NCBI RefSeq assembly: GCF_004217045.1
Contig: NZ_SGXM01000002.1
Span: 558,001-622,000, forward strand
DNA from: Cupriavidus agavae
GTDB lineage: Bacteria > Pseudomonadota > Gammaproteobacteria > Burkholderiales > Burkholderiaceae
Length of the DNA stretch: 64,000 nt
Direction: 5' to 3'
In this document: positions 36,026 to 44,798 of the stretch, one piece after another
Position numbering within the stretch: the stretch's first letter is position 1
Layout of the letters: each line of letters opens with the position of its first letter
Notes under the pieces: model-generated
Database searches by the model: none
What the model saw: only the letters and a program-made list of their open reading frames with translations
What the model was told of the DNA's origin: nothing
Translations under genes and position numbers: made by a program

Positions 36026-36826
36026 ATGGCCAAGGAATCCAGCGAAAAGACATCTGCGCCGCCGAGAAAGAAAGTGAAACGTACCGGCGTGAACGGCAAG
36101 GCGGAACCGGCGCAGCCCGCGGACAAGGGCGACAAGGTCAAAACCAGGGACAAGACCAAGGACAAGGACCAGGCCAAGGCCAAGGCCAAGGCCAAGGGCA
36201 AGGGCAAGCGCAAGGGCGCGATTGGCGAGGGGGCGGCGCTGATGCTGCCGGTCGACCATCTGAAGCCGACCCAGATTACCGTGGGAGCGTTCCACGTCGC
36301 GCAGAAGATTCACGTGACCCGGCGCCTGTCGCATGCGGACCTGCCGGCCTTCCTCGACAAGCATCGCATCCATGTCGTGCTGGGACCGGAACAGGTGCCC
36401 TATGTCGTCGATCATCACCACTGGGTGCGCGCCTGGCACGAGATGGGAATCGCGATGGTCCCGGCCGTGGTAAGGGCCGACCTGAGCCACCTGTCCACGC
36501 GCGATTTCTGGAAGTACATGGTGGCCAACCACATGGTCCACCCCTACGACGAGCACGGCAAGCGCGTGGCGCTCTCGGCGCTGCCGCCTGACATCCACGG
36601 CATGCGCGACGACCCCTACCGCAGCATCGAGGCGTTCGTGCAACTGGCGGGAGGCTATCGCAAGGTCAAGGCGGCGTACCCGGATTTCCGCTGGGCCGAC
36701 TTCTTCCGCAAGCACATCGACGGACCATTCGACACCCACCACGGCTTCGCCTCCGCGCTTGCCCGGGCCGTGCAGCTGGCGCTGGGCAAGAAGGCGCGCG
36801 GCCTGCCCGGCTATATCGGACCCTGA
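36026..36826 (+). CDS. ParB-like nuclease-domain protein (ParBc_2) with lysine-rich tail
   Basis: A 266-residue protein. Residues 1-70 are a disordered basic tail with KDK and KAK/KGK repeats. The ParBc_2 domain follows (about 75-260): LKPTQITVGAFHVAQK, LDKHRIHVVLGPEQVPYVVDHHHWVRAW, HPYDEHGK, GMRDDPYRS, YPDFRWADFF and KARGLPGYIGP. It is the paralogue of the 33823-34455 product, with an identical order of motifs. The tail could bind nucleic acid or polyphosphate. ATG 36026 is favoured by the sigma-54 element ending 35 bases upstream. Confidence 0.82.
   Translation: MAKESSEKTSAPPRKKVKRTGVNGKAEPAQPADKGDKVKTRDKTKDKDQAKAKAKAKGKGKRKGAIGEGAALMLPVDHLKPTQITVGAFHVAQKIHVTRRLSHADLPAFLDKHRIHVVLGPEQVPYVVDHHHWVRAWHEMGIAMVPAVVRADLSHLSTRDFWKYMVANHMVHPYDEHGKRVALSALPPDIHGMRDDPYRSIEAFVQLAGGYRKVKAAYPDFRWADFFRKHIDGPFDTHHGFASALARAVQLALGKKARGLPGYIGP
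36148..36216 (+). repeat. Short tandem repeats coding the Lys-rich tail
   Basis: Imperfect six-base units (AAGGCC, AAGGGC and AAGGAC) repeated about ten times inside the ParB-like gene, coding alternating Lys and Ala/Gly/Asp. Such tracts can change length by slippage in whole units without frameshift. Confidence 0.6.
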
Positions 36827-36863
36827 CGGCGTCGGACCCTGACGGCGCCGGCAGCGCCGCCGC

Positions 36864-37439
36864 TCAGTGTGCGGCGGCGTCGCGCCGGGCCACGTCCCGG
36901 GCGTGGGTCAGCACGCAGCAGAGCAGCAGGTAGGCGCGCTTGAACTCGGCGGCGGCTTCGCGGGTATTGCCGCCGCGTGCGTGCCGGAACCCGGCGTCGA
37001 GCCGTTGCTCGATGTCGCGCTCCAGCTCGGGCTGCAGGAATACTTCGCGCTCGCGGCTCTGCCAGAGCGCCATCGTGGTGGTCTGGCGGCTTTCGATCGT
37101 GACCGGGCACCAGGGGCCGTCAGCCTTGCCCAGTTCCAGCCGGATCTCGCACAGCGCCTGCATCAGGATGCGCGTCTGGCGCAGTTCGGTGCCGCGCGGG
37201 GCCCGCAGGCGGCCACCCTTGCCCCGGCCAGCCGCCGTGGCGAGCCGGGCCAGATCGAGATGACGGGCGGGATGCGAGGTCTGGGGAAGACCCGAAACGG
37301 AAAGACCCGCAGGTTCTGCGGCAGCCGTTGCTGCGTCGGCAGCGTCAGCAGAGGGACGCGCATCGGATCGCGCGTCCGCAAGATTCGTTGCCGGGCTGCT
37401 GCTGTCAGCCTGCAGGCAACTCAAGACGACATGTTCCAC
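36864..37439 (-). CDS. Hypothetical protein
   Basis: A 191-residue product of unknown function. The first 90 residues are Ala/Ser/Asp-rich and probably disordered; the last 110 look folded: ELRQTRILMQALCEIRLELG, WCPVTIESRQTTTMALWQSR, REVFLQPELERDIEQRLDAG, then a helix EAAAEFKRAYLLLCCVLTHA. I recognise no family. The start is taken as GTG 37439, which has GAGG about seven bases before it and lies about 42 bases after the start site of an excellent sigma-54 type promoter. The open frame upstream of it runs into the topoisomerase gene and is not used. Confidence 0.55.
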   Translation of the reverse strand: MEHVVLSCLQADSSSPATNLADARSDARPSADAADAATAAAEPAGLSVSGLPQTSHPARHLDLARLATAAGRGKGGRLRAPRGTELRQTRILMQALCEIRLELGKADGPWCPVTIESRQTTTMALWQSREREVFLQPELERDIEQRLDAGFRHARGGNTREAAAEFKRAYLLLCCVLTHARDVARRDAAAH

Positions 37440-37492
37440 CTTGGCCCTCGATTGCGATTGCGTGTTCTGCTTGTTGTTGGTACGAGGGTTGA

Positions 37493-37508
37493 TGCAATTG
37501 CCGTGCCG
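37493..37508 (-). promoter_or_regulatory. Candidate sigma-54 promoter of the hypothetical gene
   Basis: Minus strand CGGCACG-GCAA-TTGCA, 11 of 12 consensus positions, in the 95-base gap after the topoisomerase gene. It supports the reality of the small gene downstream. Confidence 0.65.
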
Positions 37509-37534
37509 GTATCGCGGCCCGGCGGTGCCGCCGC

Positions 37535-38632
37535 TCAGGCCGCGCGGCGCGGCGCCGCGGCGGGCGCCAGCGTGGTTTCGAGCAGCGCCAGCAGCCGGGC
37601 CTCGTCCACGCGCAGGCGCATCCCTGCACGCGGTGCCGGTAAGGCGTGCAAGGTGTCGGCCATGAAGGCGGACAGCACGTCCGGATGCACGTAGCACTTG
37701 CGGCAGACCGCTACCGTGTTGCGCAGCCGGCGCGCCACTTCCTTGATGACGTCGACCACGGCCTTCTTGCGGGCGGTTTCGGTGTCCGCTGCGGTTTTGC
37801 GCAGCAGCGCCAGCGCATGAACGCTGCCGGCCCAGGTACGGAAATCCTTGGCCGTGAACTCGCCCCCGGTGATCTCCTGCAGGTAGGCGTTGACGTCCGA
37901 CGAGCCGATCTCGCGCACCTGGCCGTCGGGGTCCTTGTACTTGAACAGCCGCTGGCCCGGCAGTTCGGCACAGTTGCGCACGATGCGGGCGAGCCGCGCG
38001 TCATTGACCGACACGTCGTGCGTAACGCCACTCTTGCCCGTGAACTGGAAACGCAGCCGGCTGCCGCGCACCGCCACGTGCTTGCGGTTCAGCGTGGTCA
38101 GCCCATAGGTGCGGTTCTGCTGCGCATAGCGGGGCGTACCCACGCGCACGAGCGTGGCGTCGAGCAGCGTCACCACAGCTGCCAGAACCTTCTCGCGCGG
38201 CATGCCATTGCGCGCCAGGTCGCGCGAAACGCGGCCGCGCAGACGCGGCAGCGCGGTCCCGAAGGCCATCAGCCGCGCGTACTTGTCGGCATCGCGCAGC
38301 GCCGCCCAGTCGGCGTGATAGAGATACTGCTTGCGGCCCCGGGCATCGCGGCCGGTCGCCTGCAGGTGGCCGGACGGGTCGCAACAGACCCAGACCGATT
38401 CATAGGCCGGCGGAATGGCCAGCGCGTCGATGCGCGCCTGTGTCCGGGCATCGACCCGCTTGCCGTCCGGCTTGTAGTAGATGAAGCCCTTGCCGCTGCG
38501 CCGCCGCGTAATGCCGGGCTCGCCGTCGTCCACATGGTGCAGGCCCATCTTGCGCAGCGCGGCTTCCAGCGGCGCGCTGACGGCGGCACGTTCCGTTTCG
38601 ACAGCAGGGGCGGACGGGGCATCGGTTTTCAT
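37535..38632 (-). CDS. DNA topoisomerase IB (poxvirus/bacterial type)
   Basis: The 365-residue enzyme has the bacterial TopIB layout: an N-terminal domain with GITRRRSGKGFIYYKPDGKR and YLYHADW, and a catalytic domain with the residues RTW in FTAKDFRTWAGS and the nucleophile Tyr314 in CRKCYVHPDVL. It nicks one strand through a 3'-phosphotyrosine and relaxes supercoils without ATP. ATG 38632 (MKTDAPSAP) is used; the longer open frame upstream is less protein-like. It lies 136 bases after the hydrolase gene on the same strand. Many stress and DNA-repair islands carry this enzyme. Confidence 0.9.
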   Translation of the reverse strand: MKTDAPSAPAVETERAAVSAPLEAALRKMGLHHVDDGEPGITRRRSGKGFIYYKPDGKRVDARTQARIDALAIPPAYESVWVCCDPSGHLQATGRDARGRKQYLYHADWAALRDADKYARLMAFGTALPRLRGRVSRDLARNGMPREKVLAAVVTLLDATLVRVGTPRYAQQNRTYGLTTLNRKHVAVRGSRLRFQFTGKSGVTHDVSVNDARLARIVRNCAELPGQRLFKYKDPDGQVREIGSSDVNAYLQEITGGEFTAKDFRTWAGSVHALALLRKTAADTETARKKAVVDVIKEVARRLRNTVAVCRKCYVHPDVLSAFMADTLHALPAPRAGMRLRVDEARLLALLETTLAPAAAPRRAA

Positions 38633-38768
38633 GTGGCTGCGCAAACGCACAACGCATGCCATCGTCCACGCGCGCCCCTGGCCGGTGCTCAGGGCATGGC
38701 GATTGCACTTCTTACCATCCCAAACCGCCGCGCTCGGCAAACTTGCAACGCCTGCAACACCGCCAGCG

Positions 38769-39689
38769 CTATTCGGCGGCGCGCGCCGGCTGCGACGCGA
38801 TGACCTGTGGATCGTTGAGGTCATCCTCGTCCACGCCGGCCACGGCCATGGCCTGCTGGCTCGCTTGCCTGCCAGCGTCGGGATCAAGCCCGTCGTCGGG
38901 TTGCGGCGTGCTGCTCGAAGCTTTGGACGGCCGCGCAGGAATTGCCGGGCCGGTACGGGCCTCGGTCACCATCTCGCGCAGCCAGCCGAGCAGCAGCTTG
39001 GTGTACGCGCGCTGGCTGTCGTCGCTGGTCAGCCCGTGGTCGGCGCCCTTGAGCACGCGGTAGGTGATCGAACTGGCCTGGATGCAGGCATCCACGTAGC
39101 TCAGCACGGCCGTGTGCGGCACGATGTTGTCATGCTGCGAGGCAACCACGAGCACATCGCCCTTGAAATTGGCGCAGGCGCGCAGCGCGCGGTTGGTGTC
39201 GGCGGGCACCACCTTGCGGCGATAGGCCACGAGGTCCTGGTCGCGGTGCAACTGGCGCTTGGGCGATTCCCACCCGCTGTCCATGTATAGCGCGGGTGCC
39301 CGGAACGCAAGCCAGCGCACCGGGCGCAGCTCGCACAGCACCGCCGCCAGGTAGCCGCCGTAGCTGCTGCCCACCACGGCGATGGCATTGCGGTCCACTT
39401 CGGGATGCCGCACCAGCATGTCGTAGGCGGCCAGCACGTCGGCCAGGTTGCGCATGCGGCTGACGGTCTCGTACTCGGACGACGTGCCGGCGTGCCCGGT
39501 CAGGTCGAACGTCATGCAGACCGCGCCAATCCCGGCTACCTCGCGCGCACGCGCCAGGTATTGCTGCTGGCTGCCGCCCCACCCGTGCACGAACAGGACG
39601 CCCGGCAGCTTGGTGGCGGGGGAGATCACCGTGCCGGCGATCATGCCTCCATCGGTATGAATCTTTATGGCTTCTTCATGTGTGGCCAT
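38769..39689 (-). CDS. Alpha/beta hydrolase (dienelactone hydrolase-like or acyl-peptidase-like)
   Basis: The 306-residue protein has the fold markers VLFVHGWGGS (oxyanion region), the nucleophile elbow GSSYGG with Ser109, and a later GADHGL that supplies the histidine, with a likely acid in ASQHDNIVP. The last 60 residues are low-complexity and acidic. Its start overlaps the end of the DUF3182 gene by 14 bases, so the two are translated together and may work on the same compound. The substrate is unknown. Confidence 0.85.
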   Translation of the reverse strand: MATHEEAIKIHTDGGMIAGTVISPATKLPGVLFVHGWGGSQQQYLARAREVAGIGAVCMTFDLTGHAGTSSEYETVSRMRNLADVLAAYDMLVRHPEVDRNAIAVVGSSYGGYLAAVLCELRPVRWLAFRAPALYMDSGWESPKRQLHRDQDLVAYRRKVVPADTNRALRACANFKGDVLVVASQHDNIVPHTAVLSYVDACIQASSITYRVLKGADHGLTSDDSQRAYTKLLLGWLREMVTEARTGPAIPARPSKASSSTPQPDDGLDPDAGRQASQQAMAVAGVDEDDLNDPQVIASQPARAAE

Positions 39690-40872
39690 CGGTTACAGAC
39701 TCCAGTCTCGCGTACTTGGTCAGTGCGCCGACGTTGCGGTCCTCGCCCTGGAAGTAGACGTCGGCATCCTCGGGCACGGGTGCGTCCGCGCCGTAAATCT
39801 CCCGCGTGCAGGCCGTGGCGCGCACGCAGGCGGGGTCCGCCTGGAACGCGGCCAGTGCCGCCAGCTCGGCGCCGGTGGCACCGCCCACGCGCCACGACTG
39901 TTCGAGCACGCCCAGCCGTGGCTGGCCGTTGTCGGTGCCCATCGCCACGTCATAGTTGCAGCGCGATACCAGCACGCCGGGAAAACACTCGACCGCCGCG
40001 GCATGGTAGGCCACGGCGGCACGCACCGCGTCGCGCAGGTGCGCCTCGATCGGATGCGCCAGCAGGCTTTCGAGCGTACCGCGCACCACGCGCAGCGTCG
40101 AGCCGCCGTACACCTGCTGGCCGATGTTGTTCGGTGTCAGATCCTGCGTGCCGCAATAGCTGGCCTGCAGCCCGCCAATCTCGACCTGGCCCACGCTGAA
40201 CGTGATCACGCTGTCGAGGTTGCGCTCCAGCACCACGCCTTCGGCGGCCACGCGGCCAGCGTCGAGCGCCTGCAGGGCGGCGTCGAGTTCCGCCTCGTTG
40301 GCAACCACCTGCTGGCCCAGCCCGCCAATGCCGCACGGCTCCTTGACCCGCACCTTGCCGTCGCGCAGCATCGGCACCGCGGCGCGCCGCGCATCGTCCA
40401 GCGAAAAGGCCGTGTAGCCGGGCAGCACATGCGGCCGCACGCGCGCCGCGAAATCCTCGCTCCAGCCTTCCGGCGCGCGCGCATCGGGCGACACCAGCCC
40501 GTGCGAGATAGCCTTGGTGCCGATGAACGCGTGCGGCACCACGCCGCCGAACAGGTCGCCCAGGCCGGCGATGCCAAGCTGGCGCGCGGCGTCGAGCCCC
40601 ACCAGCGTGTCCGAGGGCACGAAGTAGAACTTGCCGCCGGCCTGGCTGTGCGTGGCGGCATCGTAGCCGCCAGCGAACTGGAATCCGGCAAGCCGCGCCA
40701 CGCGCTCGGCAATGCCCTTGAGCGTGGTGCCCTGGTGGCTGGCCGGATCGTCGAAATCGGCACGGCCATAAAGGACCACGCGTACCTCGCGCGGGTCGGG
40801 GTCCGGGGTCACGGCCGGCGTGTTCGCCAGACCGTGCGCCGTTGCTGCGTCGGGAGTCGCCGTGGTTGCCAA
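39676..40872 (-). CDS. DUF3182 family protein, ATP-grasp-like
   Basis: The 398-residue protein matches the DUF3182 type known from Burkholderiales. Residues about 170-330 look like an ATP-grasp ligase: GKVRVKEPCGIGGLGQQVV (lysine plus glycine-rich loop), GVVLERNLDSVITFSVGQV (acidic adenine-side strand), and GVLVSRCNYDVAMG with later acidic residues. The start is TTG at 40872, well supported by AGGAG six bases before it. It overlaps the hydrolase gene by 14 bases. If the fold guess is right, it would join a carboxylate to an amine or thiol at the cost of ATP; the substrates are unknown. Confidence 0.75.
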   Translation of the reverse strand: MATTATPDAATAHGLANTPAVTPDPDPREVRVVLYGRADFDDPASHQGTTLKGIAERVARLAGFQFAGGYDAATHSQAGGKFYFVPSDTLVGLDAARQLGIAGLGDLFGGVVPHAFIGTKAISHGLVSPDARAPEGWSEDFAARVRPHVLPGYTAFSLDDARRAAVPMLRDGKVRVKEPCGIGGLGQQVVANEAELDAALQALDAGRVAAEGVVLERNLDSVITFSVGQVEIGGLQASYCGTQDLTPNNIGQQVYGGSTLRVVRGTLESLLAHPIEAHLRDAVRAAVAYHAAAVECFPGVLVSRCNYDVAMGTDNGQPRLGVLEQSWRVGGATGAELAALAAFQADPACVRATACTREIYGADAPVPEDADVYFQGEDRNVGALTKYARLESVTDGHT

Positions 40873-40949
40873 GGTGGGCTCCTGTGCGGGCTGTGGCCGC
40901 GTTGCACTTGCGTTGTGGTCGGGGGGATGGACTGCCTGGTTGCCCGACT

Positions 40950-40965
40950 TGCCAGAAACATGCCT
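40950..40965 (-). promoter_or_regulatory. Weak candidate sigma-54 promoter of the DUF3182 operon
   Basis: Minus strand AGGCATG-TTTC-TGGCA keeps GG-N10-GC but matches only 9 of 12 positions and lies 80 bases before the start codon. Low weight. Confidence 0.2.
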
Positions 40966-40977
40966 GCGGGGCGCAGC

Positions 40978-41499
40978 CTACGCCGCCCTGGAGGCCTCCC
41001 GCGGTGCCGGCTGCCCGCGCTGGCCCGGTTCGCGCCGGCTGCGCTGCGCCTGCACCTTCTGCTCGTGGTTCTGGTTTGCCTCGTCGATCGAGTGGCTGCA
41101 CTTGATGTCGCCTTCCTCGTCGGCCCGTTTTGCCAGATGCCGGTAGAAATCGACCAATTGGCGCAGTTCTTCCTCGTCGAGGTCCTCGATGGCGACCAGA
41201 TGATTGCTGGCCTCGCGGTGTGACGCCAACAGCTCGTTGAGCTTCAGGTGCACCGCCACGGAATCCTTGTTCTGGCTTTGCTGGATCAGGAACACCATCA
41301 GGAACGTGACGATGGTGGTGCCAGTGTTGATCACCAGTTGCCAGGTTTCGGAATAGCCGAACAGCGGCCCCGTGATGGCCCATACCGCCACCACGAACAC
41401 GGCCAGCACGAATGCCGCCGGCGACCCCGCCTGGTGCGTAGCCGCACCGGCAAAACGGTCGAACAGGTGAAAGATGCGATGACGCCCGGGCTTGTCCAT
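40978..41499 (-). CDS. Low-affinity iron permease family protein
   Basis: The 173-residue membrane protein has two or three helices: GSPAAFVLAVFVVAVWAITG and TWQLVINTGTTIVTFLMVFL, then LIQQSQNKDSVAVHLKLNELL, which is the conserved heart of the Fe_perm (PF04120) family. The C-terminal 50 residues are charged. Despite the family name, bacterial members have no proven iron transport. It is divergent from the BON gene and 105 bases upstream of DUF3182 on the same strand. Confidence 0.87.
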   Translation of the reverse strand: MDKPGRHRIFHLFDRFAGAATHQAGSPAAFVLAVFVVAVWAITGPLFGYSETWQLVINTGTTIVTFLMVFLIQQSQNKDSVAVHLKLNELLASHREASNHLVAIEDLDEEELRQLVDFYRHLAKRADEEGDIKCSHSIDEANQNHEQKVQAQRSRREPGQRGQPAPREASRAA

Positions 41500-41645
41500 G
41501 AGGCGGCTCCCTTGCTTGCCAGACTGACTTCATTGTAGGGAGCGGTCGTGCGTCAAAGCAGCCGGGCGGCGTCCTACACTGGTGTCATCCGGAACCGTGA
41601 CGTGTCGTTTTTACAAGCGCACCCGCCTCGGCCAGCGCATCACGC

Positions 41646-41661
41646 GGGCATGACGATTGCG
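41646..41661 (+). promoter_or_regulatory. Candidate sigma-54 promoter of the BON-domain gene
   Basis: GGGCATG-ACGA-TTGCG keeps GG-N10-GC and TTGC, 9 of 12 positions, with a predicted start site about 28 bases before the ATG. Confidence 0.4.
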
Positions 41662-41699
41662 TCCCATTGCCATGCCATGACTGATGACAAAGGATCGCC

Positions 41700-42053
41700 A
41701 TGCCAACTGAAAGCGAAGCCCTGGACCGCACCAGCCCCGAGGAAGACGACGAAATGCTGCGCGAGCGCGTGGGTACCTGTATCGCGGAAATCTGCGGTGG
41801 CGACATGCCCGACAGCGTGACCGTCCATGTGGTGGACCGCCGCGTGACGCTCTCCGGGCAGGTCGAGGACATCGATCTCTCCCAGCGCATCGAGAAAGCC
41901 GCCTCGACGCCGCCGGGCATCCTCGGCGTCTCGAACCAGCTCACCACGCGCGTGCCCCCGCCCGCCGAACCGCCGGGACAGCCTGTCGAGGCAACGGGCA
42001 TGCGCGCCGATCCGTCCCAGAAGCCGGCCGGACAGGTCAACCACAAGGTCTGA
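41700..42053 (+). CDS. BON-domain protein, cytoplasmic
   Basis: A 117-residue protein with one BON domain (about 20-85): EICGGDMPDSVTVHVVDRRV, then TLSGQVEDIDLSQRIEKAAS and PGILGVSNQLTTRV. There is no signal peptide, unlike OsmY. The C-terminal 30 residues are a proline-rich tail. BON domains bind phospholipid or other hydrophobic surfaces and are frequent in osmotic-stress proteins. An AAAGGATC site stands before the ATG. Confidence 0.83.
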   Translation: MPTESEALDRTSPEEDDEMLRERVGTCIAEICGGDMPDSVTVHVVDRRVTLSGQVEDIDLSQRIEKAASTPPGILGVSNQLTTRVPPPAEPPGQPVEATGMRADPSQKPAGQVNHKV

Positions 42054-42060
42054 GGGGTCA

Positions 42061-42083
42061 GGCCCGCGCCACGCGCGCGGGCC
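42061..42083 (+). terminator. GC hairpin after the BON gene
   Basis: GGCCCGCG-N7-CGCGGGCC, seven bases after the BON stop codon, without a T run. It may assist termination of the plus-strand transcript. Confidence 0.4.
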
Positions 42084-42090
42084 CCGAAAC

Positions 42091-42122
42091 AAAAAACGCC
42101 CTCTCCATTGCCGGAGAGGGCG
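42091..42122 (-). terminator. Intrinsic terminator of the Lys-rich/stress/PRC operon
   Basis: Read on the minus strand: a 10-bp stem CGCCCTCTCC with a six-base loop, followed by six T. It lies 20 bases after the PRC-barrel gene. Confidence 0.9.
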
Positions 42123-42141
42123 CTTCAACGCGGGCGAGCGG

Positions 42142-42615
42142 TCAGCCCCACGGATCGTAACGATCCTTTTCCCAGTACGGCGAGATGCCGTAATACTCGT
42201 GGATGCTGGTGGCCCACTGCGAATTGGCCATGGTCGGCCACTGCTCCTTGTCGAAACCGGGCGCGGCCTTGATGCGCTCTTTCTCCACGCCCAGCACGAA
42301 GCACTTGCGGCGCGTGTCCAGCGTCAGGGCCGACCACGGCAACGCGTGCAGCTTCTCGCCAATACCGAGGAAGCCGCCCATCGCCAGCACGGCGTAGGCA
42401 ATCCGGCCCCCAAGAATGTCGAGCATGATGTGGTCGATGGTACCGATTTCCTCGCCCGAGGGATCCACCACCTTGTTGCCTTCTAGCGTATCGGCTGCCA
42501 TCACGAACGGTCCGCACCCTGCGCCATTCTGGTCGGCATCGCCGATGATGGATGCACCGCGCGGCGGCGCACCGGCAGGCGATTGCGGCGGTACTTGCGG
42601 GTCGTTGGGGTTCAT
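42142..42615 (-). CDS. PRC-barrel domain protein
   Basis: The 157-residue cytoplasmic protein has one PRC-barrel (about 38-115): FVMAADTLEGNKVVDPSGEE, then IGTIDHIMLDILGGRIAYAV and ALPWSALTLDTRRKCFVLGV. A C-terminal WEKDRYDPWG-like end is common in the stress-related members. Its function is unknown; PRC domains occur in RNA processing and photosynthetic proteins and in many stress genes. It is last in a three-gene operon ending at the terminator at 42091. Confidence 0.87.
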   Translation of the reverse strand: MNPNDPQVPPQSPAGAPPRGASIIGDADQNGAGCGPFVMAADTLEGNKVVDPSGEEIGTIDHIMLDILGGRIAYAVLAMGGFLGIGEKLHALPWSALTLDTRRKCFVLGVEKERIKAAPGFDKEQWPTMANSQWATSIHEYYGISPYWEKDRYDPWG

Positions 42616-42678
42616 ATGCAGTGCCTCCTGTGGAAAGTCGTGGAAGTCGTCACAACGTCATGCTCGTCGATGGCGGGG

Positions 42679-43248
42679 TCAGCGCCCAACCGGCACCGGC
42701 GGCACCAGCGGGTCGAAGTCTTCCCACTGCCCGTCGCGCCACTGCCCTTCGGCACGCTCAACGTCCTTGGCGCCGTTCTGGCGCAGTTCATTGGCCACGA
42801 GCGTGGTGTTCTCGTTGCTGACATGAGCTGCCAGCAGCACGCCGGCGTGCCGCACCCGCGCGTTGCGCTGGCCGCCGGTCAGCGACAGCGCGCCCATCAG
42901 CGAGCCCGCATAGGCGCCAAGGCCCGTGGCAAACGCCACCACCAGCACCAGGACCCATGGCTGCGGCGGCGCCTCGTACCAGGCGCGCAGCGCGGCGGCC
43001 AGACAGATGCCGATACCGGCACCCAGCGCGGCACCGATCATGATGCCGCGTCCGGCGCCCTTGCCTGCCTTGCGCGCGCCCGGATCGACGGCCTCGTCGC
43101 CGCCAATCGGATAGGTGCCGTGCTGTCCCGGCGGGTTCACATAGAACATGGTCAGATCGTCCTGCCTGACGCCTTTGGCCAGCAAGCGGGTTGCGGTGGT
43201 CTCGGCGCGGGCAAACGTGTCGAAGCGTCCTGCAATGATCGTAGACAT
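42679..43248 (-). CDS. Membrane stress-type protein with glycine-zipper helices
   Basis: A 189-residue protein. The N-terminal part MSTIIAGRFDTFARAETTA and the C-terminal part HAGVLLAAHVSNENTTLVAN, then AEGQWRDGQWEDFDP, are shared with the product at 34458-34925. Between them lie two hydrophobic segments, a glycine-rich one (GRGIMIGAALGAGIGICLAA) and PWVLVLVVAFATGLGAYAGS, which could insert in the membrane. ATG 43248 has GGAGCCACAGG before it. It is the middle gene of the operon. No named family was recognised with certainty. Confidence 0.8.
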   Translation of the reverse strand: MSTIIAGRFDTFARAETTATRLLAKGVRQDDLTMFYVNPPGQHGTYPIGGDEAVDPGARKAGKGAGRGIMIGAALGAGIGICLAAALRAWYEAPPQPWVLVLVVAFATGLGAYAGSLMGALSLTGGQRNARVRHAGVLLAAHVSNENTTLVANELRQNGAKDVERAEGQWRDGQWEDFDPLVPPVPVGR

Positions 43249-43323
43249 CCTGTGGCTCCGTTCAAGGCATGTTGCATTGCGATGCGGGGGGCGGCGCACA
43301 GCGCCGCCGCGCTGTTACTGCCG

Positions 43324-44693
<1,370 letters not shown>

Positions 44694-44798
44694 GGTGAGC
44701 CATTGACATTGTCTTCAAACGGGAACAGCCGTTCAGGCTCCACGCAAAAACCGTGCGCTGCGGCATAGGGTCCGCCTTTGGGCGGCCGCTCGCCGGCA

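Noticed and set aside
44743..44758. Sigma-54-like element before the pseudokinase gene
   Set aside because: TTGC and CACG are present, but the essential GG of the -24 box reads CG.
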